Shown: positions 35,878 through 45,784 of the stretch, in pieces
How the letters are laid out: every line of letters starts with the position of its first letter
Numbering within the stretch: the first letter of the stretch is position 1
Assembly: GCA_000752035.1 (NCBI GenBank)
Contig: CCFE01000031.1
Location: 1-64,000, forward strand
Direction: 5' to 3'
DNA from: Bacillus rubiinfantis
GTDB taxonomy: Bacteria; Bacillota; Bacilli; Bacillales; Cytobacillaceae
DNA length: 64,000 nt
Made by a program: the position numbers and the translations under genes
Notes under the pieces: model-generated
The model's input: the letters and a program-made list of their open reading frames with translations, nothing else
What the model was told of the DNA's origin: nothing
The model's database searches: none

Positions 35878-37275
35878 TTATACAAGCTTATAGGCATACC
35901 ATTTCTCGCCCTTAAATCTCATCGTAAAGATGATACTTCGAGCAGCCCATTCAATGATCATAGCGACCCAGACACCAATAATTCCAAAGTGGAAGGTTAT
36001 GCCGAGAAGATAACCAAGAACTACCCGCAGCAGCCACATCGAAAGCAATGATGCAATCGAAGTGAAAGCTGAATCGCCCGCGGCTCTCAAAGCTGATGGC
36101 ATTAAAAAGCTTAGGGACCATAAAAGAGGCTGGGCAATAGCTGACAAGACAATAAGAACAAAGACCGTTCCGACAATTGCTTTAGGTGGACTGAATAGTT
36201 CTATTAATATTGGAAATAACGGCAACAAAATAACTGCCGAACACACAAACAGCAGTGAAGACAACCCATTCAACGATTTAATGAATTTCCTTGCATCAGT
36301 GATATTTCGCTGCCCAATACACTGACCTACTATTGTAACAATAGCAATGCTTAGCGCATTAGGTCCAATTTGAAATAACAGTGCATACGAGTTACCGATT
36401 GCATATGCCGTCATTGCCAAAGTTCCTAATTGAACAATAAATGTTTGTGTTAATAATTTCCCGCCATTAAAGAACAACTGTTCCGCGGCAAATGGAAGGC
36501 CGATGAACATGACCTTTTTTAAAATGGAAACATCCAATTTCAAAGCTTTTTCAACTTGAAATTGGATGGTCTCATTATATTTGATGATATAAATCAAGGA
36601 GGCGGCCATTCCTAAGCATCTAGCAGAAATGGTTGAAATCACAAGGCCCAATACACCCATTTGAAAAATAATAATAAATAGTACGTTTAGCCCTGTATTA
36701 GAAAGATTCATTATTAGCGATAGTTTCAGGCACGGCTTCGTCTCACCGACACCTCTTAAAGAACCGCAAACAGCTTGAAATATAGCAATAAATGGATAGG
36801 AAATACAACTGCCAATCAAATAAAGTCTTGCATTTTGAAACACAGCTTGTTCCGCTCTACCAAAAAGAAGCTGCAATGTCTGAGAGTGAAAAGTAATAAC
36901 AACGGCACTAATCAAGATTGAAAACAGAGTTACCGCAGTAATGGCTTGAGTTGCTGTTTTCGAGACCATCTTCATGTTGCCGCTGCCTTTGTACTGAGCA
37001 ACCATTACTGTACCGCCTGTTGCTACCGCAATAAAAACATTTACAAGGAAAATATTCAAGGAATCAACCATACTAACGGCACTGACCGCAGCTACTCCTG
37101 CAGAGCTAATCATGGCCGTATTTAAGAAGCTCATTAATATAAGAAAGGCTTGATCGACAAAGAGAGGAAAAATGATATCAATCATTCCCCGATAATCAAT
37201 CGAAGCCCCAGTAAAATACTTGTTTAAGAAATGCACTGTCTTGCTACGTATTTTATGATATTTAATACTCTTCAT
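35878..37275 (-). CDS. MATE-family efflux transporter
   Basis: A 465-aa membrane protein with about twelve hydrophobic segments in two homologous halves, typical of the multidrug and toxin extrusion family (cation-coupled drug export). Conserved pieces include GGTVMVAQYKGSGN in the first half and IVGQCIGQRN in the second. It is single-gene, with no regulator adjacent on the same strand. Confidence 0.9.
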   Translation of the reverse strand: MKSIKYHKIRSKTVHFLNKYFTGASIDYRGMIDIIFPLFVDQAFLILMSFLNTAMISSAGVAAVSAVSMVDSLNIFLVNVFIAVATGGTVMVAQYKGSGNMKMVSKTATQAITAVTLFSILISAVVITFHSQTLQLLFGRAEQAVFQNARLYLIGSCISYPFIAIFQAVCGSLRGVGETKPCLKLSLIMNLSNTGLNVLFIIIFQMGVLGLVISTISARCLGMAASLIYIIKYNETIQFQVEKALKLDVSILKKVMFIGLPFAAEQLFFNGGKLLTQTFIVQLGTLAMTAYAIGNSYALLFQIGPNALSIAIVTIVGQCIGQRNITDARKFIKSLNGLSSLLFVCSAVILLPLFPILIELFSPPKAIVGTVFVLIVLSAIAQPLLWSLSFLMPSALRAAGDSAFTSIASLLSMWLLRVVLGYLLGITFHFGIIGVWVAMIIEWAARSIIFTMRFKGEKWYAYKLV

Positions 37276-37484
37276 ACTTTACACTTCTTTACTTTTCAAA
37301 TATCAGAATTATTATACCACTATCAGATAAAGTGTACAGTCAAACATTGGTGGTTAGCAAAACAGTATGAAAGTTTCGTAGACTCAAAAAAAGAAGGCTT
37401 AAAATACCTTTTTTTGACCAAAATAATCTATCTCGCGGTGCGTTACAATATTAAACGCCCCCTATTTGTCAATGCAACTGTATT

Positions 37485-38621
37485 CTAGTGATTGGCGAAC
37501 TGTAATAATTCTTCATGTAAGACTACGGTATTTCTGCCGTTTCTCTTTGCCTGGTATAATGCTTGGTCAGCCAATTCAAGCAAATCGGTTGGACTCTTGT
37601 CCTGATCAGGGATAATCGAAGCAATACCAAAACTTAGGGTAACTACTTTTTTGATACGGGAGTGTTCATGAGGGATACGCAGGTCTTCAATAGCTTGGCG
37701 AAGATTTCCTCCAATAGCATGGGCATCTTCCGGTTCCTTCTGCGAAAGGATAATCGCAAATTCCTCTCCCCCATATCTAGCACATATTGCCTCATATGGA
37801 CATAATAACTCTTTGACTCGACTGGAAATCGTTTGCAAGCATTGATCTCCTACTAAATGACCATAGGTGTCGTTGTAGTCTTTAAAATAATCGACATCCA
37901 CTAAAATGACCGAAAGATAGGTTTGCTTTTGCAGATTATAGTGCCAATAATACTCAAGTTTTTGATCGAAATAACGGCGGTTGAATAACGATGTTAACCC
38001 ATCAACATTTGATAAATACTCAAGTTTTTCTTCATTCTCTTTGCTCTTCGTTATATCGCTACGAATGACAATATATTGAAATGGTTTCTGATCCTTATCT
38101 AGAAAAGGAACGATTGTAGTGTCAACCCAAAAATATCTTCCATCTTTTGTCTGATTCCGCATTTCTCCACGCCACACATTACCATGTGATACAGTTGCCC
38201 ATAACTCTCGAAAAAACTCTTTAGAATGATAGTGGCTGTTAAAAATCCGCATATTTTTTCCATTTAATTCTTCTAACGTGTAACCAGAAAGGCGACAAAA
38301 TCGCTCATTGGCATAAAGAATATTGGCACGCTTATCAACTATCTGGACAATATTCGCCTCATCTAAGGCAAATTTTAAATCCTGAAGGTCTTTTAATGTT
38401 TCGAGAAATTTCCTCTCCAATTCTTTCCTCTGAAAAAATTGCCTCCAAATAGATACTGATTTCGTTGCATGGTGATACGGTTGCGAATCCCCCTTATTAG
38501 TAGAAATCTTGTTGTCCTTAGGTTTTTTTTTAATCCGCAGATAATGACCGGTCATCCATAATAATGCACCAAGGAGAAAGAAATCGAATAGCCAATGATA
38601 ATATTCTAGGTGAGAATGCAT
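37485..38621 (-). CDS. PAS-GGDEF diguanylate cyclase
   Basis: 378 aa: one N-terminal membrane segment (FDFFLLGALLWMTGHYL), a PAS domain with PAC motif (about 85-205; IVDKRANILYANERFCRLSGY, then FQYIVIRSDIT) and a GGDEF domain (about 205-370) with the active-site variant GGEEF. GGEEF is catalytically competent, so it should make c-di-GMP. No RxxD inhibitory site is seen five residues before GGEEF. The signal sensed by PAS is unknown. Confidence 0.93.
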   Translation of the reverse strand: MHSHLEYYHWLFDFFLLGALLWMTGHYLRIKKKPKDNKISTNKGDSQPYHHATKSVSIWRQFFQRKELERKFLETLKDLQDLKFALDEANIVQIVDKRANILYANERFCRLSGYTLEELNGKNMRIFNSHYHSKEFFRELWATVSHGNVWRGEMRNQTKDGRYFWVDTTIVPFLDKDQKPFQYIVIRSDITKSKENEEKLEYLSNVDGLTSLFNRRYFDQKLEYYWHYNLQKQTYLSVILVDVDYFKDYNDTYGHLVGDQCLQTISSRVKELLCPYEAICARYGGEEFAIILSQKEPEDAHAIGGNLRQAIEDLRIPHEHSRIKKVVTLSFGIASIIPDQDKSPTDLLELADQALYQAKRNGRNTVVLHEELLQFANH

Positions 38622-38746
38622 TATCGTACCCCTTTACCTCTTATACATCTTAACTTAATTTTTCAAGTCCTTACTTATCTATTAAGTATATTTGATTACA
38701 TGCTGTCGCACCATGAATTTTTTTGACAATTCAAGCTTTACCAACC

Positions 38747-39505
38747 TTAACTAATAAGCAAGATTGTTCCAGCAGCAATTGGTGTAATGACCATGGCCCC
38801 TTTTAATAACGGCTGTGGGGCTAGTGAGGTAAACTTGGCACCGACGTAAGACCCTGCCATCGTACCGGCCACCACTTGCAGTAACAGGGGAATATCGAGA
38901 AAACCTTGAAAATAATAACCAGCACCCCCTGCCACAGCAATTGGTAAAATGACCAACATGGTTGTTCCTACTGCCTGTCGCACCGAAAGCCCAATGAAGA
39001 TAAGTAAACCAATTTGAATAAACGGGGCAGCTCCAATCCCAAATGTTCCCGACATAAATCCAGTAACCGCCCCAACAAGCGCTGCTCTAAGCCAAAAATT
39101 CGCGTTCCTTGGTTTTTGATTTGGACGAGCTATTTGTCTCTGTTGAAAAATAAATAAGCGAAAAACTAATAATACAGCAGATAAAAATAACATTCCCGCA
39201 GTAAACCAATGGAGGGAATGAACCGGGATGATACCGGCCACCTCAGAACCCAAATATGCAAATAGGGAACCGATGATACCAGTAACAACACCGGTTTGAA
39301 GCGCAACATTACCTGCGCGGAAATGACTGTATGCCCCTGAAACCGTCGTAAATACCATTGCTGCCAGTGATGTCCCTAGGGCCGTATGGATAGGTATCCC
39401 AAAGAGTACGGTCAAAATTGCAATAATAAACCCCGAGCCGCCTGCCCCGACAAAACCAATAATGATCCCCATCACGAACATTGTCATTGTGATAGCCATT
39501 TTCAT
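38747..39505 (-). CDS. TauE/SafE-family membrane transporter
   Basis: A 252-aa protein with about eight membrane segments and the two repeated Gly-rich signatures of the family (GIIIGFVGAGGSGFIIAILT and VTGFMSGTFGIGAAPFIQIG). Members export sulfite, sulfoacetate or related anions, and many are unassigned. No sulfur genes are adjacent, so the substrate is open. Confidence 0.9.
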   Translation of the reverse strand: MKMAITMTMFVMGIIIGFVGAGGSGFIIAILTVLFGIPIHTALGTSLAAMVFTTVSGAYSHFRAGNVALQTGVVTGIIGSLFAYLGSEVAGIIPVHSLHWFTAGMLFLSAVLLVFRLFIFQQRQIARPNQKPRNANFWLRAALVGAVTGFMSGTFGIGAAPFIQIGLLIFIGLSVRQAVGTTMLVILPIAVAGGAGYYFQGFLDIPLLLQVVAGTMAGSYVGAKFTSLAPQPLLKGAMVITPIAAGTILLIS

Positions 39506-39535
39506 CTCTCCCTCTATAGAACGGGATTGTCACTT

Positions 39536-42500
39536 CTAATCAATTGACTTCAAAGACTCTACCATACTAATTTTTTTCAAGCGGAAATGCATGACTACAT
39601 TGACTAAGCCTGAAAATAGCAGTGTCAGCAGGGCCGAATAGAAATAACTGAGTCCGTTTATCGTTCTTCCAAACATAACATTATCAATTTCAGATGTAAT
39701 GACAATATAACGATGCAGGAATACCCCAAGCACAAGTCCAAAAACCAAACCAATAATGGTTAGTAAGATGTTTTCTCTATACACATAATTTGATACTTCA
39801 TAATCATAAAACCCAAGTACCTTTATTGTAGCAATTTCCCGCAGCCTTTCGGTAATATTTACATTCGTAAGATTATAAAGAACAACAAAAGCTAGTGCGC
39901 CTGCCGAGATAATCAGCACCAAAATGACATAATTCAGGCTGCTAATCGTCTCCTCAAAATTCTTACTAATTCCCGTGATAAAGCTAACAGATGAGACTTC
40001 TTTGCGATTTAACAACTGGGAAGAAAGCTTGTTTTCAAACGCCTCTGATGTATGCGTTGTTTTTGCTAATAGCTCTTGAAACTTAGGATTTTTATGAAAA
40101 ACCTCTCGATACAGTTTTGGTGACATATAGACATAATGGGAAACATAATTTTCCGTTATTCCCGTTACTTTTACTTTATGCTGCTTGGTTTCTCCTTCTT
40201 TTAGCTCAATCGTATCGCCAATGTTTACTTTTAGGATTTTAGCCAGCTTTTCCGTCAATACGACGCCGTTATTTGTTAACGTAACAGGCTTTCCTGTTGT
40301 CCGTTCCCTGAAAATAATAAACCCCTTTAACTTAGCGGCATTTTCAGGTACAAACAAAGAAACACTATTTTTCTCTTTTCCCACACTGACATCAATATTC
40401 TGCTGCTTAATCTGTATTAAATCACTAATTCCGTTCTCTGCCTTCAGCGTAAGCGGCTGATCCTGTTTTAGATTAATAATCATATCGTACTGATATAATT
40501 CATCAAATTGTTTGGTAGCAATTGAATAAACGGAATCCTTCAGTCCAAAGCCAGCGAGAAGCAATGCTGTGCAGCCGCTAATTCCCAGCACCGTCATGAA
40601 AAATCTCTTTTTGTAGCGGAATAAGTTCCGGGCCGTCACCTTTTGGCTAAAATTCAACTGCTGCCATACAAATCTCAGCCGTTCTAAAAAAATTCTTTTT
40701 CCAGCCTTAGGGGCTTTGGGTCTCATAAGCTCTGCCGGAACATCCAATAATTCTTTATAGCAGGCAGCAAAAGCAGCGATCGTTGTCGCTAAAACGGCAA
40801 ATCCCGTTGAGAGAACTGCATAGTTCCAATTAAACTCTGTTATAATGGGCGGCATGGTATAGATAATTCCATAAGCATTGAAGATAACCTTGGGAAAAAC
40901 CTTAAAGCCGATTAAAAGGCCAAAAATGCTGCCGCTGACACTGGCCAACAGCGCGTAGAATAAATACTTAGCGGCAATCGCCCACTTACTGTAACCAAGT
41001 GCTTTTAACGTTCCAATATATGTCCGCTGTTCTTCCACCATTCTCGTCATTGTCGTCAAACAAACAAGTGCTGCAATTAGAAAAAAGAAAACCGGAAACA
41101 CCTGGGCTATGGCGGCAACCCTATCTGCCGCCTTTTCATAGCCAACATAATCGGCATGCATACTGCGATCTAACACATACCAAGTTGGCTTATTTACTTG
41201 ATTTATTTTTTTCTCAGCCTCAGCAATTTTTGCATACCCTGCGGCTAACTGCTGGTCAGCCTGTTTTTTTCCTTGTTTATACTCTTGCTGGCCTTTTTGC
41301 AGCTTACTCTTAGCAGCAGCTAATCTATTGCGTGCGACTTTAAATTCTGCCTGTGCTTCTCTTTTGCTTTCAGTTAGTCTGTTCTGCTCACGGTCAAGCT
41401 GTTTTCTTGTAGACGTAAGGGTTGCTTTAACCTTCGTTAGCTTTCTGTCAGCTGCTTTGAGCGCTGCCTTCTTAGCTGCGACTTCTGCTTTTGCACCTTT
41501 GAGCTGAGCTTTGCTCAACTCTAGCTGCTGTTCACCAAGTTGAACTGTAGCCTCAATCTTCTGCCTTTCTGTTTGGGATAGATTTGGATTTTTTAATGCT
41601 AGCTTAGCTTTTTCTAGCTCTGCTGCTTTTGCTGCCAATTGCTGCTCACCATCACGGATCTTTGCTTCAGCTTGAGAAATCTTTGTTAATGCTTGTGACT
41701 TTGTTAGTGTAAATTTCTTACTTTCGGCACGGTATTCTTGTTCACCCTTTGCCAATTTTTCATAGCCATTATCCAGCTTTGCCGCGGCTGCTTTTAGTCT
41801 TTGCTGTATAGCTGCTTCCTTTTGCTCCAGCTTTGTTTCAGAAACAGTAATCTGTGTTTGCGCGGATTCTAGCTTGCTCAGCGCACCGGCAAATTCCTCC
41901 TTTTGCCTTTTTTCCGCGTCACGGAGCTTTTTGCGCTGATCAGCTATTTTGTTGGCGGCTTTCGTCTTTATTTCTTCCAGCTTTTGTTGAGCCCTTTGTT
42001 TGCCAACAGCTTTCAAATCGGTAGTGACTGGTTTTATGAACTTTTTATACTCACTGTCATAGGTCATTATGCTTCTCGCATCTTTAACCGTAAGAAACAC
42101 ATCAGTATACACAGGTAATTTAAAGTTTTCCTCAGGAATCATCATATAGCTGTTGATTTTTCCATTACCAATCGAGGTAGTGCCCCTTTCCGTGGACAGA
42201 TAATATGGGGTGGCAACGATTCCTACGATGGTATATTCACTTTCCTTTAGCCTTTTGCCAATATCCTCAGCTGTACCGGAAGCAAGCTTTATTTTTGAAC
42301 CGAGCGAAAAATGATTCCGCTGCATTTTTCCCTCTTCAACAACACATTCATTAGCCTTTTGTGGCAGTCTTCCTTTTACAAGCTTTACTTGATTAATATA
42401 GTTATCAGCGTTGTTACTCATCTTACTCAAAGGTAAGGACCAAACCTTAAACACAAGGTCCTTTGTTTTCACATGGACTAAGGCATCAATTGAGTAACTG

Positions 42501-42760
42501 GGAGCAACCCCCTCAAGTCCCTCTACCTTCTTTACCGCGTTCAAGTCCTTTTTATCAAAGCCCATTGTTGAAATGAGTCTAATGTCCATAAAGTGGTATT
42601 TATCAAAGTAATGATCGGCAGTCAGTTTCATATCCGGACATGTAGCTTTAACACCGGCAAAGAAGGATACACCAATGGCAACGATAGCAAAAATAGACAG
42701 AAAACGGCTTTTCGTTTTTTTGATTTCCCTAATAGTGTCTTTTATTAATGCGCTTTTCAT
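39536..42760 (-). CDS. ABC transporter permease with large coiled coil (FtsX/MacB-like)
   Basis: 1074 aa. An N-terminal membrane segment and MacB-type outer domain (about 1-250) are followed by a long coiled coil (about 255-525, A/K/E/Q-rich), then three FtsX-type membrane segments, a second outer domain and a final membrane trio (from about 960). MacB-like permeases do not carry solutes across the membrane; they transmit ATPase motion outward, for export of peptides or lipids or for control of wall enzymes. It starts 0 nt after the ATPase stop. The coiled coil could reach an extracellular partner. Confidence 0.9.
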   Translation of the reverse strand: MKSALIKDTIREIKKTKSRFLSIFAIVAIGVSFFAGVKATCPDMKLTADHYFDKYHFMDIRLISTMGFDKKDLNAVKKVEGLEGVAPSYSIDALVHVKTKDLVFKVWSLPLSKMSNNADNYINQVKLVKGRLPQKANECVVEEGKMQRNHFSLGSKIKLASGTAEDIGKRLKESEYTIVGIVATPYYLSTERGTTSIGNGKINSYMMIPEENFKLPVYTDVFLTVKDARSIMTYDSEYKKFIKPVTTDLKAVGKQRAQQKLEEIKTKAANKIADQRKKLRDAEKRQKEEFAGALSKLESAQTQITVSETKLEQKEAAIQQRLKAAAAKLDNGYEKLAKGEQEYRAESKKFTLTKSQALTKISQAEAKIRDGEQQLAAKAAELEKAKLALKNPNLSQTERQKIEATVQLGEQQLELSKAQLKGAKAEVAAKKAALKAADRKLTKVKATLTSTRKQLDREQNRLTESKREAQAEFKVARNRLAAAKSKLQKGQQEYKQGKKQADQQLAAGYAKIAEAEKKINQVNKPTWYVLDRSMHADYVGYEKAADRVAAIAQVFPVFFFLIAALVCLTTMTRMVEEQRTYIGTLKALGYSKWAIAAKYLFYALLASVSGSIFGLLIGFKVFPKVIFNAYGIIYTMPPIITEFNWNYAVLSTGFAVLATTIAAFAACYKELLDVPAELMRPKAPKAGKRIFLERLRFVWQQLNFSQKVTARNLFRYKKRFFMTVLGISGCTALLLAGFGLKDSVYSIATKQFDELYQYDMIINLKQDQPLTLKAENGISDLIQIKQQNIDVSVGKEKNSVSLFVPENAAKLKGFIIFRERTTGKPVTLTNNGVVLTEKLAKILKVNIGDTIELKEGETKQHKVKVTGITENYVSHYVYMSPKLYREVFHKNPKFQELLAKTTHTSEAFENKLSSQLLNRKEVSSVSFITGISKNFEETISSLNYVILVLIISAGALAFVVLYNLTNVNITERLREIATIKVLGFYDYEVSNYVYRENILLTIIGLVFGLVLGVFLHRYIVITSEIDNVMFGRTINGLSYFYSALLTLLFSGLVNVVMHFRLKKISMVESLKSID

Positions 42761-43465
42761 CTACCATTCAATCCTATCAACAGGGGTTGGGTGTTCATTT
42801 ACCTTCATACTGCTGACCCTGCCATTTTTGATATGTATCACTTTATCAGCCATTGGGGCAATCGCCAGGTTATGGGTAATCACCACAATTGTAATTCCCA
42901 TCTCTCGGCATGTATCGTGTAACAGTTTTAAAATCGTCTTTCCCGTTAGGTAATCAAGAGCTCCTGTAGGTTCATCACATAAAAGCAGCTTTGGATTCTT
43001 TGCTAATGCTCGGGCAATCGCCACCCTTTGCTGTTCACCACCTGATAGCTGCGCCGGGAAGTTGTTTTTTCTATCTGACAACCCCACCTGTTCGATTACC
43101 TTATGTGGATTAAGCGGGTTTTTGCATATTTGAATGGCTAATTCAATATTTTCAATTGCTGTTAAATTTTGCGCTAGATTATAAAATTGAAAAACAAAGC
43201 CAATATCGTATCTTCTATAGGCTGTTAACTGTCGAGAATTGAAGCGGTTAATTTCTGTACCATCAACAATAATTTCTCCACTGCTTGCTGTATCCATGCC
43301 ACCTAATATGTTTAAGACAGTGCTTTTACCAGCTCCGCTGGGGCCAACGACGACAACAAATTCTCCCTTATTAATCGAAAAATCAACACCATCTAGCGCT
43401 TTTATTTCCACTTCACCGAGGTGATAATATTTTTTTACATTCTTTAATTCAATATAATTCACCAT
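42761..43465 (-). CDS. ABC transporter ATP-binding protein (MacB/LolD-like)
   Basis: A 234-aa ATPase with GPSGAGKST, LSGGEQQRVAIARAL and LLLCDEPTGALD. The PTGALD form and the preceding NFPAQLSGGE are typical of the MacB/LolD/FtsE branch that pairs with FtsX-type permeases. It precedes the 1074-aa permease with no gap. No two-component system, often linked to Bce-type versions, is adjacent. Confidence 0.93.
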   Translation of the reverse strand: MVNYIELKNVKKYYHLGEVEIKALDGVDFSINKGEFVVVVGPSGAGKSTVLNILGGMDTASSGEIIVDGTEINRFNSRQLTAYRRYDIGFVFQFYNLAQNLTAIENIELAIQICKNPLNPHKVIEQVGLSDRKNNFPAQLSGGEQQRVAIARALAKNPKLLLCDEPTGALDYLTGKTILKLLHDTCREMGITIVVITHNLAIAPMADKVIHIKNGRVSSMKVNEHPTPVDRIEW

Positions 43466-43601
43466 TCTGTCAGCCTCCTTTCACCAAAGCATGACTCAAA
43501 TCTTCTACTTATTATTATGATATAAGATTTATTACACTAAATATACTTCAATAGGCAGACTTCATAAAGGTTTCACGAACCTTGTATTACGATTCAATAG
43601 C

Positions 43602-43652
43602 AAAAAGAGAAGCAATCATTCACGAATTAATAAATGACTGCTTCTCTTAGCT
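43602..43652 (-). terminator. Terminator of the B12-regulated operon
   Basis: AGAGAAGCAATCATT pairs with AATGACTGCTTCTCT (one mismatch); a T run follows on the minus strand, after the BtuF-like gene. Confidence 0.85.
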
Positions 43653-43684
43653 TATCAGTTAATAGCTATTCAATTCTCTGCCTG

Positions 43685-44629
43685 CTAAAATTGTTCAGGA
43701 TAGGCTGTTTTTGCTAACAACTCTACCGCTTCACCGATTCTTGGCCCTGGACGCGACAATACATCTGAATCTAGTTGATAGACTTTATTATTTTTGATCG
43801 CCTCTAGTGTTCCCCAGCCTTTCCGCTTTTTGATCTCAGCGACTAAATCATTGGAAGTGTTAACAGTTGTAACAATAATCTCTGGATTCTGATTAATTAC
43901 ATCTTCTTCCGTTACTTTTACCCATCCTTCCTGTTTGGAAAATACATTCTCTACCCCTGCAGTCTTTAGAATTTCCTGTTGAAAAGTATTTTTTCCTGTT
44001 GTATAGATGTCTGGCGCGGGGCTAATTTCAAAGTACATCCTTGCTGGTTGTTTCATTCCCTTAATTTTTCCCTTTACCTTGTCGACTTGTGCTTGAATAT
44101 CTTGAACTAATTTCACACCTTTATCCTTGACACCCATTACTTCAGAAATTTGCTGAATATCCCCATATACATCTTCAAATGTTGTCGCAGAGCGAATCAC
44201 AAATACAGGAATTCCTGCATCCTCAAGTGGTTTTAGTGCATTTTCATCACCAATCGTGTAGGCAATTACTGCATCTGGTTTAAGCTCAATAATCCTCTCT
44301 GCGTTCACATTAACTGAATCGGAAACACGTTCAATGCTTGCTGCCTCTTTTGGATAATTATCAAAATCCGTTACCCCGACTATTTTATCCCCGACACCCA
44401 AAGAAAATAAAATTTCCGTGTTACTTGGCTGCAGAGAAATAACCTTCTTTGGTACCTTTTTAAATGTAATTTCCTTTCCGCGATCATCTTTAACTGTATA
44501 TGGTTTGACCGTCTCAACTGTTTTGCTCGATTTGACAGCCGCTGCTTTCTGATCAGCTGACTGACATCCAGTTGAAAATAGTATCATCATAATAATTGCT
44601 AGTAGGCTTAACAAATAGTGTTTCTTCAT
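43685..44629 (-). CDS. ABC-type corrinoid-binding lipoprotein (BtuF-like)
   Basis: 314 aa with a lipoprotein signal (FSTGCQSADQ, Cys22) and a helical-backbone, class III binding fold (VISLQPSNTEILFSLGVGDKIVGVTDFDNYP). Such proteins bind cobalamin or ferric siderophores. The B12 riboswitch upstream of its two-gene operon argues for a corrinoid. No BtuC/BtuD permease or ATPase is in the window, so it must share a transporter encoded elsewhere. Confidence 0.9.
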   Translation of the reverse strand: MKKHYLLSLLAIIMMILFSTGCQSADQKAAAVKSSKTVETVKPYTVKDDRGKEITFKKVPKKVISLQPSNTEILFSLGVGDKIVGVTDFDNYPKEAASIERVSDSVNVNAERIIELKPDAVIAYTIGDENALKPLEDAGIPVFVIRSATTFEDVYGDIQQISEVMGVKDKGVKLVQDIQAQVDKVKGKIKGMKQPARMYFEISPAPDIYTTGKNTFQQEILKTAGVENVFSKQEGWVKVTEEDVINQNPEIIVTTVNTSNDLVAEIKKRKGWGTLEAIKNNKVYQLDSDVLSRPGPRIGEAVELLAKTAYPEQF

Positions 44630-44632
44630 TTT

Positions 44633-45175
44633 CTATTCCTCCGGGTTCTTTTTTCTTGTCTTTGGATAAGATTTACTGATGAACGGTACTTCTTCAACAT
44701 CGTTTAATTTATTGACATAAACGGCCATCAAAAATAGTAGATTTGCAAGTAAATGTGTGAAGTCAAATAGAATATTCGGTACCTCTTTTTCCAAACTTAC
44801 CTTATGTAAGGCCCGAACAGATTTTTTGGCTTCACTTCGACAAGTATGAAGCACGCAGGCCGCTGTTGTTCCCTGTGGAAGCACGAACCGATCGATACGG
44901 TCACCAACCTCCGCAGCATAAAAATCATACAGCTCGCTTACATACCTCACATCTTCTTCATCAATAGCTAATTTTCCGCGTACAGATCCATTCAGATGGT
45001 ATGCCAGTGGCAGCAGGTTCATTAAATCCTTATAAACTACTGGTATTTCTTTTGTTAATGAAGCTGCCAAACCTATTTTGGTAGTTAATGAATCAGTCCG
45101 GATTTCAAAATCAACGGTTGAGACTGATTCACGCATAAATGGATAGCAAAGAAAACGAAAGTCCTTTTTTGTCAT
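44633..45175 (-). CDS. Corrinoid adenosyltransferase-like protein (PduO type, divergent)
   Basis: 180 aa from the ATG at 45175 (GGGGGAGGA upstream). The C-terminal helical part keeps the PduO signature area DRFVLPQGTTAACVLHTCRSEAKKSVRAL, where Arg and Glu contact ATP and cobalamin. The usual N-terminal ATP loop (YTRTGDxGxT) is absent; the protein starts MTKKDFRFLCYPFMRE. It may be a divergent adenosyltransferase or a corrinoid-handling relative. It is controlled by the B12 riboswitch and followed after 3 nt by the BtuF-like gene. Confidence 0.75.
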   Translation of the reverse strand: MTKKDFRFLCYPFMRESVSTVDFEIRTDSLTTKIGLAASLTKEIPVVYKDLMNLLPLAYHLNGSVRGKLAIDEEDVRYVSELYDFYAAEVGDRIDRFVLPQGTTAACVLHTCRSEAKKSVRALHKVSLEKEVPNILFDFTHLLANLLFLMAVYVNKLNDVEEVPFISKSYPKTRKKNPEE

Positions 45176-45210
45176 TGTACGTCCTCCCCCTTTTGTTATT
45201 GTGAATATCA

Positions 45211-45264
45211 TTTATCCCGCCTTAACGGGCAGTAAGACCCCCACTGATGGAAGTTTCACTTTAT
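45211..45264 (+). repeat. IS200/IS605-like terminal relic, short copy
   Basis: It shares both boundaries with 21449-21554 (TTATCCCGCCTTAACGGG to TGATGGAAGTTTCACTTTA) but lacks the inner hairpin. It sits between the riboswitch terminator and the adenosyltransferase ribosome site, so it is part of that leader transcript. Confidence 0.6.
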
Positions 45265-45361
45265 TCATTTTCCTCGGTAGTGATAAACAGGGAGTACAAA
45301 AATACAGATATGTAACACTGGCATTTCAAGTCCGGGCAGCAAATTTATTCCCATGAAAATA

Positions 45362-45394
45362 GAAAAAAGCCGCCCAGATTGTAATTGGCCGGCA
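45362..45394 (-). terminator. Expression-platform terminator of the B12 riboswitch
   Basis: On the minus strand GCCGGCC pairs with GGGCGGC around an 11-nt loop, followed by TTTTTTC. It lies between the aptamer and the coding region, so B12 binding would stop transcription. Confidence 0.85.
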
Positions 45395-45477
45395 ATAGAT
45401 TCAAATATAAACACGAAAGAACCCACATCAAACTGCCGTACAATCCCCTTATCTTCCGAAGAGCAAAATACGAACAG

Positions 45478-45640
45478 AAATAGGCAGGTCTCCTGGCTTG
45501 TGCATCATCTTACTCTAAGAACCTTCCCATTTGACACGACCAACAAACGGTCCCTCAAACAGTGGCAATTACTTATTTCATCAGCACTTACAGTTGCGGA
45601 AACAGCTCCGGTATCGCACCGGATTCCCTTTTAAGCTACT
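45478..45640 (-). promoter_or_regulatory. Cobalamin (B12) riboswitch
   Basis: On the minus strand the conserved blocks appear in order: AAGGGAATCCGGTG, GGAGCTGTTTCCGCAACTGT, GCCACTG, GGGAAGG and AAGCCAGGAGACCTGCC (the B12 box). It controls the corrinoid adenosyltransferase-like and BtuF-like genes through the terminator at 45362-45394. High B12 should lower uptake and handling. Confidence 0.95.
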
Positions 45641-45784
45641 ATAATAGCTACCTATTTCCTGCAAAGAATATTCACTTGATATTAGTGTAACTTTTATTGT
45701 GTCAAAAATAAAGATTTTTATCAGAATTAGTAGAGTTTTAATATCATTTGTCAAATATCTCTAGAAAAGAATATATTAAAAGTT

